Positions 1-8,416 are shown, numbered from the stretch's first letter. The stretch is 64,000 nucleotides of DNA from Laceyella sediminis (GCF_003003125.1 NZ_PVTZ01000001.1:310001-374000), one strand, 5' to 3'. Notes: generated from the sequence alone by a model not told the origin. Numbers and translations: made by a program.

Positions 1-242
1 CTAGCACACCCGTTCGTATGACTTGCATAAACGCCTCCCGAAGCATCATGTCTTCCCGTATGGTGAGTCTGGCCTCTGGAAAACTGGAGAGGCGCTATTT
101 CATATATATTCGGCCACCCAATTCCAATCACCTTTTCCATTCAATGGGTAATCAACACACTTTTATATAAAATGATTATACATTAACATAGCAGATTTTT
201 CTTTTCGCATATTTGAACTTTCACTTAGAGCGACAAACATAA
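1..242. other. Left edge, no supported gene
   Basis: I see no supported complete gene here. A minus-strand frame is open to the window edge and encodes a plausible-looking peptide (MMLREAFMQVIRTGVL from about base 49 leftwards), but an in-frame stop lies a little upstream, the start has no good ribosome binding site, and only about 16 codons are visible. Confidence 0.3.
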
Positions 243-275
243 AAAGGAGTTGCCTCTGGTGAGTGCAACTCCTTT
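243..275 (-). terminator. Rho-independent terminator of the PNQ-repeat gene
   Basis: The arms AAAGGAGTTGC and GCAACTCCTTT form a perfect 11-bp stem with an 11-nt loop. On the minus strand the stem is followed by a short T-run. It sits downstream of the stop of the 111-codon minus-strand gene and supports that gene being real. Confidence 0.8.
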
Positions 276-349
276 ACCCTGTCATAGCTAGCCGTTTCAT
301 CCTTTCACAGAACGAAACGTTCCCTAACCTCCCGATGAAGTGGTTAACC

Positions 350-685
350 TTATCGGGAAAATGGGTATTGGTTTGGCGTGACAAACGTCCCTGGGCCATG
401 ATATTGGTTGGGCCCTGGAAACTGATTGGGTTGAGTTGGGTATTGATTGTTGGCAGGCGGAATTGGTAGCGCTTTTTGCGATTGAGGTTGAGCGTGCGCC
501 TGATCCATCTCTTCACTTTCCAATCCTTCCATGCCAAATTCTTCTAATACGCGTTGAACTAATTTTAGCTCATCCGATACCATCTCATCCTGATCTTTCG
601 ATTTCAGCAAAAGATTTTGATATTGCAAGAGCGCCTCTTCAATCAAATCTAGTTCAGCCTTTGTCAGATTCACGGTGATCTTCAT
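350..685 (-). CDS. Small hypothetical protein with PNQ-rich tail
   Basis: A 111-residue protein of unknown function. Residues 1-60 are charged and predicted helical, beginning MKITVNLTKAELDLIEEAL. Residues from about 75 to the end are low-complexity, rich in Pro, Asn, Gln and Tyr, with repeated PNQY/PNQF motifs. There is no signal peptide or membrane segment. It starts with ATG after a GGAGTAGACAC-type ribosome binding site and is followed by a strong terminator. The helix-plus-PNQ-tail layout resembles small spore or coat-associated proteins, but I recognise no family, so that is only a guess. It is transcribed in the same direction as the PBP gene upstream but is separated from it by a terminator. 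Confidence 0.7.
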   Translation of the reverse strand: MKITVNLTKAELDLIEEALLQYQNLLLKSKDQDEMVSDELKLVQRVLEEFGMEGLESEEMDQAHAQPQSQKALPIPPANNQYPTQPNQFPGPNQYHGPGTFVTPNQYPFSR

Positions 686-750
686 TGTGTCTACTCCTTT
701 GACTTATCCTTTTAACCTACCTATATGATAATCATAACAACATAACAAAA

Positions 751-772
751 CAACCAGAACACAAGCTGGTTG
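751..772 (-). terminator. Terminator of the PBP gene
   Basis: The arms CAACCAG and CTGGTTG form a 7-bp stem with an 8-nt loop, followed by TTTTG on the minus strand. It lies about 22 bp past the stop codon of the class B PBP gene. Confidence 0.65.
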
Positions 773-793
773 CTTTTATATTCATATAATCTT

Positions 794-2623
794 CTATTTC
801 TGGGCAGATTGTTTCTTCGCTACATGCTCTTTTTCATCGGTAGGTTTCTGTTTAGCTATCTCTTCCATCACCGCTCTAAATACACGCTTGGCCCGTGGAT
901 CTTCAGAATCCGAGATGTCTCTTAACACAACGGAGATTGCCACTCGCGGCCTCTCGAAGGGGCCGAAGCCGATCATCCACTTGTTATAGCGTTTTTTATC
1001 CAATCCGATTTGCGCCGTCCCCGTTTTTGCGGCCAGTGACCATGTCGTACCGGCTACTGATCTGGCAGTCCCCTTAACCACCACCAACCGCATCATTTGT
1101 TTCATCGCCTGAATCGTCTCCGGCCTTAACGGCTTGGCCCCAGGCAATACTTGTGGCTTAAACTGGTATACCACCCGCCCCGTTTCATCTCGAATTTCCT
1201 TAACCACTCTCGGTTTTAAAGGCTTTCCCTGGTGAAACAGGGCCGTCATCATATTGACGGCCTGAAGCGGGGTCACCCGCACGTCCCGCTGTCCGATGCC
1301 TGTTTGCGCCATGACTCCGGGATCGTTCTTCGGCGTCGTCTTGGCAAAAACCATGCCTTTCTGTTCTTGGGGCAATTGGGTGAAATGCTCATCATGGAAC
1401 ACTTTTCCTGACCAGAGCACTTCTTGCGCCAACCCCAGCCGTTTGGCATAAGCTTCAAGGCGCTCGGCTCCCAACTTCTGGGCCACCATCCCCATCACCA
1501 CATTGCAAGAGTCGGCGTAAGCCTCGGCAAATGTTTGACGACCATGCCCTCCATGCTTGTCGTCAGTTAACTGGGCTTGTTCCAATTCTCCGTCGCAATG
1601 GAAAACGGTATCCGGCTTCACAATCCCTTGTTCCAATGCAGCCACCGCGACGACCGTCTTGAAGATGGACCCAGGTACGGTCTCCAGCAACGCCCGGTTG
1701 TCCCAAGGCTGGTTCTCATGCACACCTTTACGAACAGCGGGGCGGCTGGCCATCGCCAACACATCCCCGCTGGCAACATCTTGCACAACAACGGCGCCAT
1801 CTTGCACATTTTCCTGGCGCAGAATCTGTTCGACTCGCAATTGTAGCTCTTTGTCCAACGTGGTAACCACCGTGTAAGGATGTTCATCGTTGCCTGCTCT
1901 GCTCGTTGTCCGTTTCATCTCTCCGCCGATTAACGGCAGTCCACTACCCATGGTCGTGTAAGCCAACCGCTCTTCTTGATTGCCATGCAAGAAAGGCTCG
2001 AACGCGGCCTCAATGCCAGTCACACCTAAGTGAGAATCGGGGGTCCACTTGCCACTCGCCACCTGCTCTGGATACCACGATTTCATCAAGCCTGGATTTT
2101 GCACCAAGCGCCCCAACACCTGTTGCGCTGGATGATTGATGGACATCCGGTAGTCGGAACGCACCACCATCACGCCGGGCAATTGCAAGCGGTGAATCTG
2201 TTCCTTGTCGGCCTGCGACAAAACAATCTCTTCCCCCGCTGGCCCGGACAACAGCCCCGGAAACCGGATTTGCGCCAATTGACTCTCCAGTTGGGTTAGT
2301 GGCATATGGATAAACGAGGCCAATTGGGCAAACTGTTGTCGCTTCGCTTTCATCAGGTGGCGTGTTTGCGGAAACACAAGGAGGTGATAATCATCCCCTC
2401 CGGCCAACCGCTCCCCATGGCGATCCAAGATCGCGCCGCGACCGCTATTAAGTAGCATCTCCTCCCGTTGGCGCTCTTCCGCTAGACGAATGAGATCAAC
2501 CTGCTGATTACGCATGGTAAATGAGCGCGTCGCTTCAATTTGAATATAATAAAGCCGCCACACAATCAAACTAAACGCGGCGATCATAACGAAGCTGATA
2601 AGCCAAGTACGCCACTTCCTCAT
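794..2623 (-). CDS. Class B penicillin-binding protein (peptidoglycan transpeptidase)
   Basis: A monofunctional transpeptidase that cross-links peptidoglycan stem peptides outside the membrane. Counted from the upstream in-frame start at 2653, the active-site motifs are SIFK (329-332), SCN (382-384) and KTG (543-545). An N-terminal membrane anchor (WLISFVMIAAFSLIVW) precedes a PBP-dimer-like region beginning near GRGAILDRHGERL. I prefer the ATG at 2623 (MRKWRTW), because a GAGCGGGG sequence lies just before it; the ATG at 2653 would add ten charged residues. An inverted repeat overlaps this ribosome binding region. The length of about 609 residues suits a PbpA/SpoVD-like class B enzyme. The exact role (elongation, division or sporulation) cannot be told from sequence. 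A second class B PBP lies at 46257-48242. Confidence 0.9.
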   Translation of the reverse strand: MRKWRTWLISFVMIAAFSLIVWRLYYIQIEATRSFTMRNQQVDLIRLAEERQREEMLLNSGRGAILDRHGERLAGGDDYHLLVFPQTRHLMKAKRQQFAQLASFIHMPLTQLESQLAQIRFPGLLSGPAGEEIVLSQADKEQIHRLQLPGVMVVRSDYRMSINHPAQQVLGRLVQNPGLMKSWYPEQVASGKWTPDSHLGVTGIEAAFEPFLHGNQEERLAYTTMGSGLPLIGGEMKRTTSRAGNDEHPYTVVTTLDKELQLRVEQILRQENVQDGAVVVQDVASGDVLAMASRPAVRKGVHENQPWDNRALLETVPGSIFKTVVAVAALEQGIVKPDTVFHCDGELEQAQLTDDKHGGHGRQTFAEAYADSCNVVMGMVAQKLGAERLEAYAKRLGLAQEVLWSGKVFHDEHFTQLPQEQKGMVFAKTTPKNDPGVMAQTGIGQRDVRVTPLQAVNMMTALFHQGKPLKPRVVKEIRDETGRVVYQFKPQVLPGAKPLRPETIQAMKQMMRLVVVKGTARSVAGTTWSLAAKTGTAQIGLDKKRYNKWMIGFGPFERPRVAISVVLRDISDSEDPRAKRVFRAVMEEIAKQKPTDEKEHVAKKQSAQK

Positions 2624-2632
2624 AACATGAAC

Positions 2633-2676
2633 ACCCCGCTCTTCTCTCTCCATCTTGGACAGGAAATGAGCGGGGT
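2633..2676 (-). promoter_or_regulatory. Inverted repeat overlapping PBP ribosome binding site
   Basis: ACCCCGCTC (2633-2641) and GAGCGGGGT (2668-2676) are perfect 9-bp arms with a 26-nt loop. In the minus-strand transcript the second arm coincides with the GAGCGGGG preceding the ATG at 2623. It could sequester the ribosome binding site or act as a weak terminator for phoX read-through. It has no T-run, so a classical terminator is unlikely. Confidence 0.45.
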
Positions 2677-2722
2677 ATACGCATAAGTCCTGTTGTCAAA
2701 GTTGTTTCAAAACCGGCTTGTG

Positions 2723-4309
2723 TCAGAATCCACGAATCGCTACAACAGCCGGACGGGGAATATCACCATACGGCCAATGGCTAGTTGGATTTTTTGGGTC
2801 TTTGGTCTCTTCACCTGGGTGCTGAACAGCGATAAACAACGTACGCTGATCCGGGGTGAAATCGGGTCCAGTCATTTCCGCTTCACGGGGGCCAGAAGCG
2901 AATTGGAAAGCTTCTCCCGCTTGCCGCCCTTGGGTCGCGATAAAGAAAAGGCCATTGTTCTTAAACAACTCATAGGTATTGTCCTTGTTCATCTTGCCAG
3001 AAGAAATATCCGTGCATACCCATAGATTGCCTTGTTTGTCAAACAGCAAATTGTCGGGGCAAGAAAACCCGCTTTGCCGTCCCCCTACAGCAAATACCTC
3101 AAAAACGAAGCGTTTCGCGGCGGCATCATCCCCATCTTCAATCAGGCGCAGGATTTGCCCATGAAAGTTGCCATGATTGGTGTTGTTAGTCAACGCGAGG
3201 TACACGCTGCCGTCACGCGGATTTATTTCCACATCCTCCGGCCGGTCAAGCGGAGTCGCTCCCACCAGCTTGGCCGCATCCCGTGTATGCACCAATACTT
3301 CCCCTTGCGTCTTGAACTTGGCTTTTAAAGCAGGGCTTTGTTCTAAATCCAAGGACATCCATTTGCCATCAGCCAAGTTGGCCACATAGAGCGTGCCTTC
3401 GCTGAGCAGGTACCGATTGTCTTTACCCCGGGACGGCTGATACTTCTTCTTGCTCACATACTTGTAAAAATACTGGTCATTGGAATCATCGCCCATGTAG
3501 ACGACCAGCCGACCATCCTTTGACAACGTCATCGCCGCGTTTTCATGGGAAAACCGTCCCAATGCCGTATGCTTCTGCGGAGTGGAAGACGGATCAAACG
3601 GGTCCACCTCCACCACCCAGCCATAATGGGTGTCGTTGCGGCCCCAGCGCTTTGCATCTTCTTCAAAATTTTCTTCGCAAGTGAGAACCGTATCCCACAG
3701 CGTGCGACCTCCACTGCAATTGGCAAATGTCCCTTTCACTTTGTGGACTCCGCCAACCACCGCATCCCCGCGCGCGGGACCGGTCAGTTCCATCATGGTG
3801 TTTGCTGTAATCCGGCGCGCATACCGACTGCCTTTCACCAACCGCCACTTGCCGTCAGATAGCTTGATCTCAATGACACTTCCACCGACATTGTATTGTT
3901 CAATCGCATGTTTCTCGGCTTCCGGCGTGTCAGCGTCATACATGAAGAGCGCCCCAGTGCCAATATACTCATGATTCACCCACAACAGTCCGTGTTTTGA
4001 CGATCCATTAATCGGAAAGTAAACGGTCAGGTCACAATTGTAGCCGAACTTTTCACCATTGCCGATGTCGTCACCCCAAGCGGCAATGAGATCCTGCCGA
4101 AATCCCTTGGGCAAAACGAGCTTATCCTGATCCGATGGGGAAATGGGGCGAAATGGGGGGTGGTGGGCCATCTTTTTAAACGCATCAGTCGCGCCCTTCT
4201 CCGCTGCTTGCGCGACTTGTTCCAGTCCAGTGGTCGCTCCGACCAATGCCGCCGTCCCCACACCAACAAACTTCATGAATTCGCGTCGCGTAATATGATT
4301 TTCTGCCAT
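2723..4309 (-). CDS. phoX: PhoX family (DUF839) Tat-exported protein, probable alkaline phosphatase
   Basis: A protein of the PhoX/DUF839 family, whose characterised members are Ca/Fe-dependent alkaline phosphatases exported folded by the Tat system. The N-terminus shows the twin-arginine motif TRREFMKF followed by a hydrophobic, Ala/Gly-rich h-region and an AQA-AE-like cleavage region. Mature-domain hallmarks visible are WVNHEYIGTG, TCEENFEED, RFSHENAAM and the RPEDVEINPRDGSVY segment. I chose the ATG at 4309 (MAENHITRREF); the ORF extends 12 codons further up without an obvious ribosome binding site. Upstream lies an array of 11-bp-spaced TTHAC-like hexamers resembling a Pho box, which fits phosphate-starvation control. 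Substrate specificity is inferred from the family only. Confidence 0.87.
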   Translation of the reverse strand: MAENHITRREFMKFVGVGTAALVGATTGLEQVAQAAEKGATDAFKKMAHHPPFRPISPSDQDKLVLPKGFRQDLIAAWGDDIGNGEKFGYNCDLTVYFPINGSSKHGLLWVNHEYIGTGALFMYDADTPEAEKHAIEQYNVGGSVIEIKLSDGKWRLVKGSRYARRITANTMMELTGPARGDAVVGGVHKVKGTFANCSGGRTLWDTVLTCEENFEEDAKRWGRNDTHYGWVVEVDPFDPSSTPQKHTALGRFSHENAAMTLSKDGRLVVYMGDDSNDQYFYKYVSKKKYQPSRGKDNRYLLSEGTLYVANLADGKWMSLDLEQSPALKAKFKTQGEVLVHTRDAAKLVGATPLDRPEDVEINPRDGSVYLALTNNTNHGNFHGQILRLIEDGDDAAAKRFVFEVFAVGGRQSGFSCPDNLLFDKQGNLWVCTDISSGKMNKDNTYELFKNNGLFFIATQGRQAGEAFQFASGPREAEMTGPDFTPDQRTLFIAVQHPGEETKDPKNPTSHWPYGDIPRPAVVAIRGF

Positions 4310-4372
4310 GCTGACACTCACTCTCCATCCGGAAATGTCAATCATCTATCATGTTCTAAATTAATGGAAAGA

Positions 4373-4400
4373 TGTTAATAACACGTAAACGAACGATAAA
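4373..4400 (-). promoter_or_regulatory. Candidate PhoP box upstream of phoX
   Basis: Read on the minus strand, the hexamers TTTATC, TTTACG and TTAACA occur with start-to-start spacing of exactly 11 bp (4395-4400, 4384-4389, 4373-4378). PhoP of Bacillus binds direct repeats of TT(A/T/C)ACA with about 5-bp spacers. The array ends 64 bp before the chosen phoX start. It was assigned by eye and there is no binding evidence. Confidence 0.5.
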
Positions 4401-4784
4401 GATCCCGTTTTAAATCAGATATTTATGCCATTTCGATAATTAGTTCTATCACAAACGCACGCGATCATCGGTGAAACATCATCTCTCTCTTCAGAAATAT
4501 CAATACCTGATACATTTCATCCAGGGCGTGTCTTGAAAATCTCGCTCGGGTATCAAAGCAGCGAGGAGGCCTTTTACCGTTGAGATGAGTGGGAAAACGC
4601 ATTGGAAGCCACGATCCTATGCAACGAACACACGTTAACCACCCATTTAGATAGATAATTAAATTTTATTATAACAATTATACTATTATAATAATTTTTT
4701 ATTTTAATAAAGGTAATTTTAATTCAATATCTAATTATTAAATTATTAACACAATCAACCTATTGGCCACAGGAGGTTCACAAC
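4401..4784. other. Non-coding, AT-rich intergenic region
   Basis: About 380 bp between divergently transcribed phoX and the metalloprotease gene. Bases 4650-4760 are extremely AT-rich and probably carry the protease promoter. No ORF or RNA family is recognised. The stretch near 4540-4580 is G+C richer, but I could not assign it. Confidence 0.4.
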
Positions 4785-5291
4785 ATGAAAAAAGGGTTGG
4801 CTATTTTCGCGTTTTTACTGGTCTTAGGTGCTTGGTCTCCTACATTCGCTTATGTATTATGGGGTTACAAGTGGGCGAGTCCCAATATCACGTACGAGTG
4901 CGACATGCACGGCGATTACACCACACAGTGCAACAACGGCAAAACGGAATGGAGCAACTGGACCGATGTCAATTTGTCCTACAGCTCCAATCCCGGCATC
5001 ACTACTACGGCAGGCAACTACGGCAACGTTTCTTGGAGTGGATTATGCTCAGTCGGCTCCAGCTCGGGAAGCACGGTTTACCGCATGGATATCTCCATCA
5101 ACACATACTATACAGATAGTTATTCCTCCCAAAAACGCAAAGGGGTAATCACCCACGAATTGGGGCACGCTCTGGGCCTGAGCCACGAAAACCGTTTGGG
5201 ACCAGGGGGTTCTGTCATGTATGACAATGACGGCAGAACTGTTTACTCCCCCACGCAAGACGATATCAACGGGGTAAATGCAATCTATTGA
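4785..5291 (+). CDS. Secreted matrixin-like zinc metalloprotease
   Basis: A 168-residue secreted peptidase of the metzincin clan. A signal peptide covers about residues 1-22 (MKKGLAIFAFLLVLGAWSPTFA). The zinc-binding motif HELGHALGLSH is near residues 125-135 and is followed by the Met-turn SVMY about ten residues later. The C-terminus has the SPTQDDINGVNAIY segment typical of matrixins (M10A). There is no pro-domain with a cysteine switch and no accessory domain, so this is a minimal catalytic unit. Four Cys residues in the mature part could form disulfides. The ATG follows a strong AGGAGG. The next gene, 53 bp downstream on the same strand, encodes a membrane-anchored protein that may be its partner or inhibitor (inference). 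Confidence 0.87.
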   Translation: MKKGLAIFAFLLVLGAWSPTFAYVLWGYKWASPNITYECDMHGDYTTQCNNGKTEWSNWTDVNLSYSSNPGITTTAGNYGNVSWSGLCSVGSSSGSTVYRMDISINTYYTDSYSSQKRKGVITHELGHALGLSHENRLGPGGSVMYDNDGRTVYSPTQDDINGVNAIY

Positions 5292-5344
5292 TCTATCCCC
5301 TTTCTTCCCAAACCCAATCCTAATCATAAAGGAGGAACCATCCC

Positions 5345-5902
5345 ATGGTTAAACGCATCAAGCGCAATGCTTACACCCTGATGATGACTGCTCTCGGGCT
5401 TTTGCTGGTGGGTGGAATATACTTTTCCTTCGTCGCTCCAAAAGAGGTGGAAGTCGGCGTCTCCTTGGACAAGCAATACAGTAGCGTGGATGAAATGAAA
5501 CAAGAAGCCCAATTGATTGTCGAAGGTACGGCATCGACCAAGCAGCAAGGCATCCGCTATCAAAACATGCTTTTCACAGTAACGGACTTTCACATCAACA
5601 AGACAATTAAAGGCCATGCAGACAAAAAAACGATTCGCATATTGGAAACGGGCGGGTTTGACGGTAAAAACTACTTAACCGTTGAAGGGAATAAGATTAT
5701 GGATAAGAACCAATCTTATGTCCTGTTCTTGCAAAAATATCAAGGCTCTGTCACCAACCAAGATGCTTATGTGATCATCGGCGCATACCAAGGGAAATTC
5801 GCCGTCGATGGCAACGACATCTCCCCCGCCCATAAAGTCGCCCCCGCTATCGCAAAGCTGGAAACAAAGCAAGCCCTGATCAAAGACATCCAAGACCAAT
5901 AA
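5345..5902 (+). CDS. Membrane-anchored extracytoplasmic protein of unknown function
   Basis: 185 residues. A basic N-terminus (MVKRIKRNAY) and one hydrophobic helix (TLMMTALGLLLVGGIYFSFVA) indicate a signal anchor, with about 150 residues outside. The external part (from VEVGVSLDKQYSSVDEM) is a predicted beta-rich domain including LIVEGTASTKQQ and YVLFLQKY segments. No lipobox is present. It has a good ribosome binding site (AAAGGAGGAACC) and ends at a strong terminator, probably co-transcribed with the upstream metalloprotease gene. I recognise no named family with certainty. The pairing suggests a protease inhibitor, chaperone or immunity-type protein, but nothing in the sequence proves it. 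Confidence 0.75.
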   Translation: MVKRIKRNAYTLMMTALGLLLVGGIYFSFVAPKEVEVGVSLDKQYSSVDEMKQEAQLIVEGTASTKQQGIRYQNMLFTVTDFHINKTIKGHADKKTIRILETGGFDGKNYLTVEGNKIMDKNQSYVLFLQKYQGSVTNQDAYVIIGAYQGKFAVDGNDISPAHKVAPAIAKLETKQALIKDIQDQ

Positions 5903-5904
5903 TA

Positions 5905-5936
5905 AAAAAGGTGCCGATCTCATTCGGCACCTTTTT
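5905..5936. terminator. Bidirectional terminator
   Basis: AAAAAGGTGCCGA and TCGGCACCTTTTT form a perfect 13-bp stem with a 6-nt loop, with T-runs in both directions. It serves the metalloprotease pair on the plus strand and mltG (stop at 5961) on the minus strand. Confidence 0.85.
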
Positions 5937-5960
5937 ATTAGCATGCAGCGGTTCATGCAC

Positions 5961-7031
5961 CTATTGGCTGTTCGCCTGGGCGCTTTTGCGGTTGCGCTCC
6001 CGCTTCTGGAGATTGGCCCGATGGCCCTGATCCGTCTCTGCGAAATAATGCAGGTTGGAACCATCGTCTCTGGTCACATAAAACAAATACCGATGTTTCT
6101 GCGGATACAATGCCGCTTCCAATTCCACCTTGGTCGGCGTGGAAATCGGACCTGGCGGCAATCCTGTGATCGCATACGTACTGTAGGGATGCTTCTCATA
6201 ATACATCCGTTCCAGCACCGTCTTGATTTTTTGCCCTTTCATCCGGTACATAAACACGATGGTCGCATCCACTTGCAATTTTTTGTTCTTATTCAACCGG
6301 TTATAAATCACACCAGCGATAATCGGCTTTTCACTTGCCACTTGGCCTTCGCGCTGGATAAGGGAAGCGACCGTCACCAATTGATCCAATGTCATCTCTT
6401 TGCCAGAAAGCGGAGACTTTTCCCTCAATTCCCTCTCGATATCTAATTCAACCAATTGCTCGTTGAAGCGCTCTAACATTGCATTAACGATATTTTCCGG
6501 TTTTTCCTTTTTGGGAAAATAATACGTATCCGGATACAGATACCCCTCCAGCTTGTAAGGGCGCTGCGGATGCTTAGGAATCGATTTTTCAAAGGCGAAC
6601 TTGGGCGGCTTGTTGTTTAACGCTTTGAGAAAGCCCTGTCCATCCAATCCATTTTTCGTTAAGCGATCCGCTATGTCATAAGCAGTAAAACCAGGAATAA
6701 CATTTATGCGAACGGTATTTTCCTTTCCCTCAGCAAACCGGGTCAGCATTTGATCCAGTGTTTCTCCTGGGGCGATTTCATAGTTGCCCGCGCGCAGATT
6801 GGTTTTGTTTTTCCATATAACATAATATCGGAAAAAGGTGGATTTCCGAATCAAGCCTTTTTCTTCCAAAATCCGGCCAATGCCCTCCAAGGAGGTTTGC
6901 GGCGGAATTTTCAATTGCACTGGTTCAGTCCGCTTGGGCGATCCTAATGTGAAATCCACATAGAGCAAGCCCAATCCAACCCATCCCGCCAAGAGCACCA
7001 AGGTAAAGAAAATACGTAAAAACCATTTCAT
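5961..7031 (-). CDS. mltG: Endolytic murein transglycosylase MltG, copy 2
   Basis: MltG (YceG/YrrL family) cleaves nascent glycan strands at the outer face of the membrane and helps set glycan length. The 356-residue protein has one N-terminal membrane helix (FLRIFFTLVLLAGWVGLGLLYV), a LysM-like region, and the catalytic core. The core keeps VASLIQREGQ (catalytic Glu in the position equivalent to E. coli E218), AGVIYNRL, VDATIVFMYR and GLPPGPIS. It is a close paralogue of the adjacent 7229-8305 gene (both begin with the same WFxRIFFT... segment) and follows a terminator, so it probably has its own promoter in the 197-bp gap. Most Bacillales have a single mltG here; the second copy is a lineage duplication. 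Both copies keep the active site. Confidence 0.93.
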   Translation of the reverse strand: MKWFLRIFFTLVLLAGWVGLGLLYVDFTLGSPKRTEPVQLKIPPQTSLEGIGRILEEKGLIRKSTFFRYYVIWKNKTNLRAGNYEIAPGETLDQMLTRFAEGKENTVRINVIPGFTAYDIADRLTKNGLDGQGFLKALNNKPPKFAFEKSIPKHPQRPYKLEGYLYPDTYYFPKKEKPENIVNAMLERFNEQLVELDIERELREKSPLSGKEMTLDQLVTVASLIQREGQVASEKPIIAGVIYNRLNKNKKLQVDATIVFMYRMKGQKIKTVLERMYYEKHPYSTYAITGLPPGPISTPTKVELEAALYPQKHRYLFYVTRDDGSNLHYFAETDQGHRANLQKRERNRKSAQANSQ

Positions 7032-7186
7032 TATCTAGTACTCCTTTTATTAATATAGAGTCAATCGTCTTTACGAAACTTTATTTCATATTAACATAAC
7101 TGACCCCACTTCCACACAAAGAAAAGTCATCCAATGAACTGGTAGCCGTGATATCCCTCCTCATCTCGACCATCCGCTCCAATGTA

Positions 7187-7217
7187 AAAATCACCTTCCG
7201 AGGGAGAAGGTGATTTT
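7187..7217 (-). terminator. Terminator between the two mltG genes
   Basis: AAAATCACCTTC and GAAGGTGATTTT form a 12-bp stem with a 7-nt loop, 12 bp past the stop of mltG copy 1 on the minus strand. Confidence 0.7.
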
Positions 7218-7228
7218 CGTCTGGCCAT

Positions 7229-8305
7229 TCACTCTCCGTTTGTCGGAATAGCTTGGCCTTTTTCCCTATTTCTTTTGCTGATGGCGTTATACTGTTGGTG
7301 CTGTTGAAAGTTTGTGGCGAAGAAGTGGCATTTTGTACCATCTTCCCTTGTCACGTAGTACAGGAATTTATGTTTCTCCGGGTTTACAGCCGCCGCCAAC
7401 GCCTCCACTGTGGTATTGGAGATCGGTCCGGGGGGCAAGCCGTAATTGATGTACGTATTATATGGATGATTGACGCCTTTGTACATCTTTTGATACACCC
7501 GGGTAACTTTTTTCCCCTGCTCCCTGTACATGAAAACAATCGATGCGTCCACTTGCAACGGCATTCGAATATCCAACCGGTTATAAATAACGCCGGCGAT
7601 GCGTGGCAATTCTTGTTTGTCTTGCCCCTCACGCTGAATGAGCGATGCCACGGTGACCACCTTATCAAGCGTCATGTTCTTGAGACGCGGATTGCTTTGC
7701 AGTTTCTGTTCGAGATTGAGTTTCTCATAATGGGCATTAAATTGCCCCAGCATCGTGTTGATGATCTCTTCGGGTTTTTCACTTGGCTTAAAATAATATG
7801 TATCTGGATATAAATAACCTTCCAGCTTATATTTGCGATCCGGGCTTTTGGCGATTTTATGTTCAAACGCATACCTAGGTTTTTTATTATTTAACGCTTC
7901 CAAAAACGCCTTTTTGTCAAAGCCTTTAGCTTCCAATCGATCAGCGATCTCATATACCGTCCAGCCTGGAGGAACGACGATTTTGACTTTGTTTTCTTTT
8001 CCTTCGGCAATCTTTACTAATATTTGGTCCAATGTTTCATTCGGCAGGATTTCAAATGTCCCCGCACGCAAATTGGTCTGATTCTTCCATTTCGCATAAT
8101 AACGGAAAAAAGTTGACTCTCGCAACAATCGCTTCTGTTCAAGAATCTCCCCAATCTCTTGCAAGGTGGACTCGCTTGGGATTTCAACTTCCACTGGTTT
8201 GGTTCGTTTTGGTGATCCCAGCGTAAAATCAACATAGAAGTAACCTAATACCCCCCACCCGGCAAGGAGAACAAAGGTAAAGAAGATACGCCAAAACCAT
8301 GTCAT
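7229..8305 (-). CDS. mltG: Endolytic murein transglycosylase MltG, copy 1
   Basis: The first of two tandem mltG-like genes, about 358 residues. It has an N-terminal transmembrane helix (WRIFFTFVLLAGWGVLGYFYV), the shared DFTLGSPKRT segment, and the catalytic region VASLIQREGQD, AGVIYNRLDIRMPLQVDASI and GLPPGPIS. The catalytic Glu is retained. I chose the ATG at 8305 (MTWFWRIFF), preceded by GAAGGGG; an in-frame extension to 8356 adds 17 hydrophilic residues. In B. subtilis yrrL occupies this position after yrzB. Here a DUF1292 gene and a terminator lie between them. The C-terminal tail (ISKRNREKGQA) differs from copy 2, whereas the cores are clearly homologous. Confidence 0.93.
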   Translation of the reverse strand: MTWFWRIFFTFVLLAGWGVLGYFYVDFTLGSPKRTKPVEVEIPSESTLQEIGEILEQKRLLRESTFFRYYAKWKNQTNLRAGTFEILPNETLDQILVKIAEGKENKVKIVVPPGWTVYEIADRLEAKGFDKKAFLEALNNKKPRYAFEHKIAKSPDRKYKLEGYLYPDTYYFKPSEKPEEIINTMLGQFNAHYEKLNLEQKLQSNPRLKNMTLDKVVTVASLIQREGQDKQELPRIAGVIYNRLDIRMPLQVDASIVFMYREQGKKVTRVYQKMYKGVNHPYNTYINYGLPPGPISNTTVEALAAAVNPEKHKFLYYVTREDGTKCHFFATNFQQHQQYNAISKRNREKGQAIPTNGE

Positions 8306-8396
8306 ATGTCTTTGTACCCCTTCTACTTCAGTGAAAATAGGATCTTCTTTTGTCAAAAAACTCTTTTATAGGATATCACACATGGCATAAAAAAAA

Positions 8397-8414
8397 ACGG
8401 GGAAATTTCCCCGT
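8397..8414. terminator. Terminator below the DUF1292 genes
   Basis: ACGGGGAAATTTCCCCGT is a perfect palindrome flanked by A- and T-runs (so it works in both directions). It lies directly after the stop of the 90-codon gene. Confidence 0.7.
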
Positions 8415-8416
8415 TT

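Noticed and set aside
1-49. Partial minus-strand gene at the left edge
   Set aside because: Only about 16 codons before the edge, with a stop a short way upstream and no ribosome binding site; a longer alternative frame looks non-protein-like.
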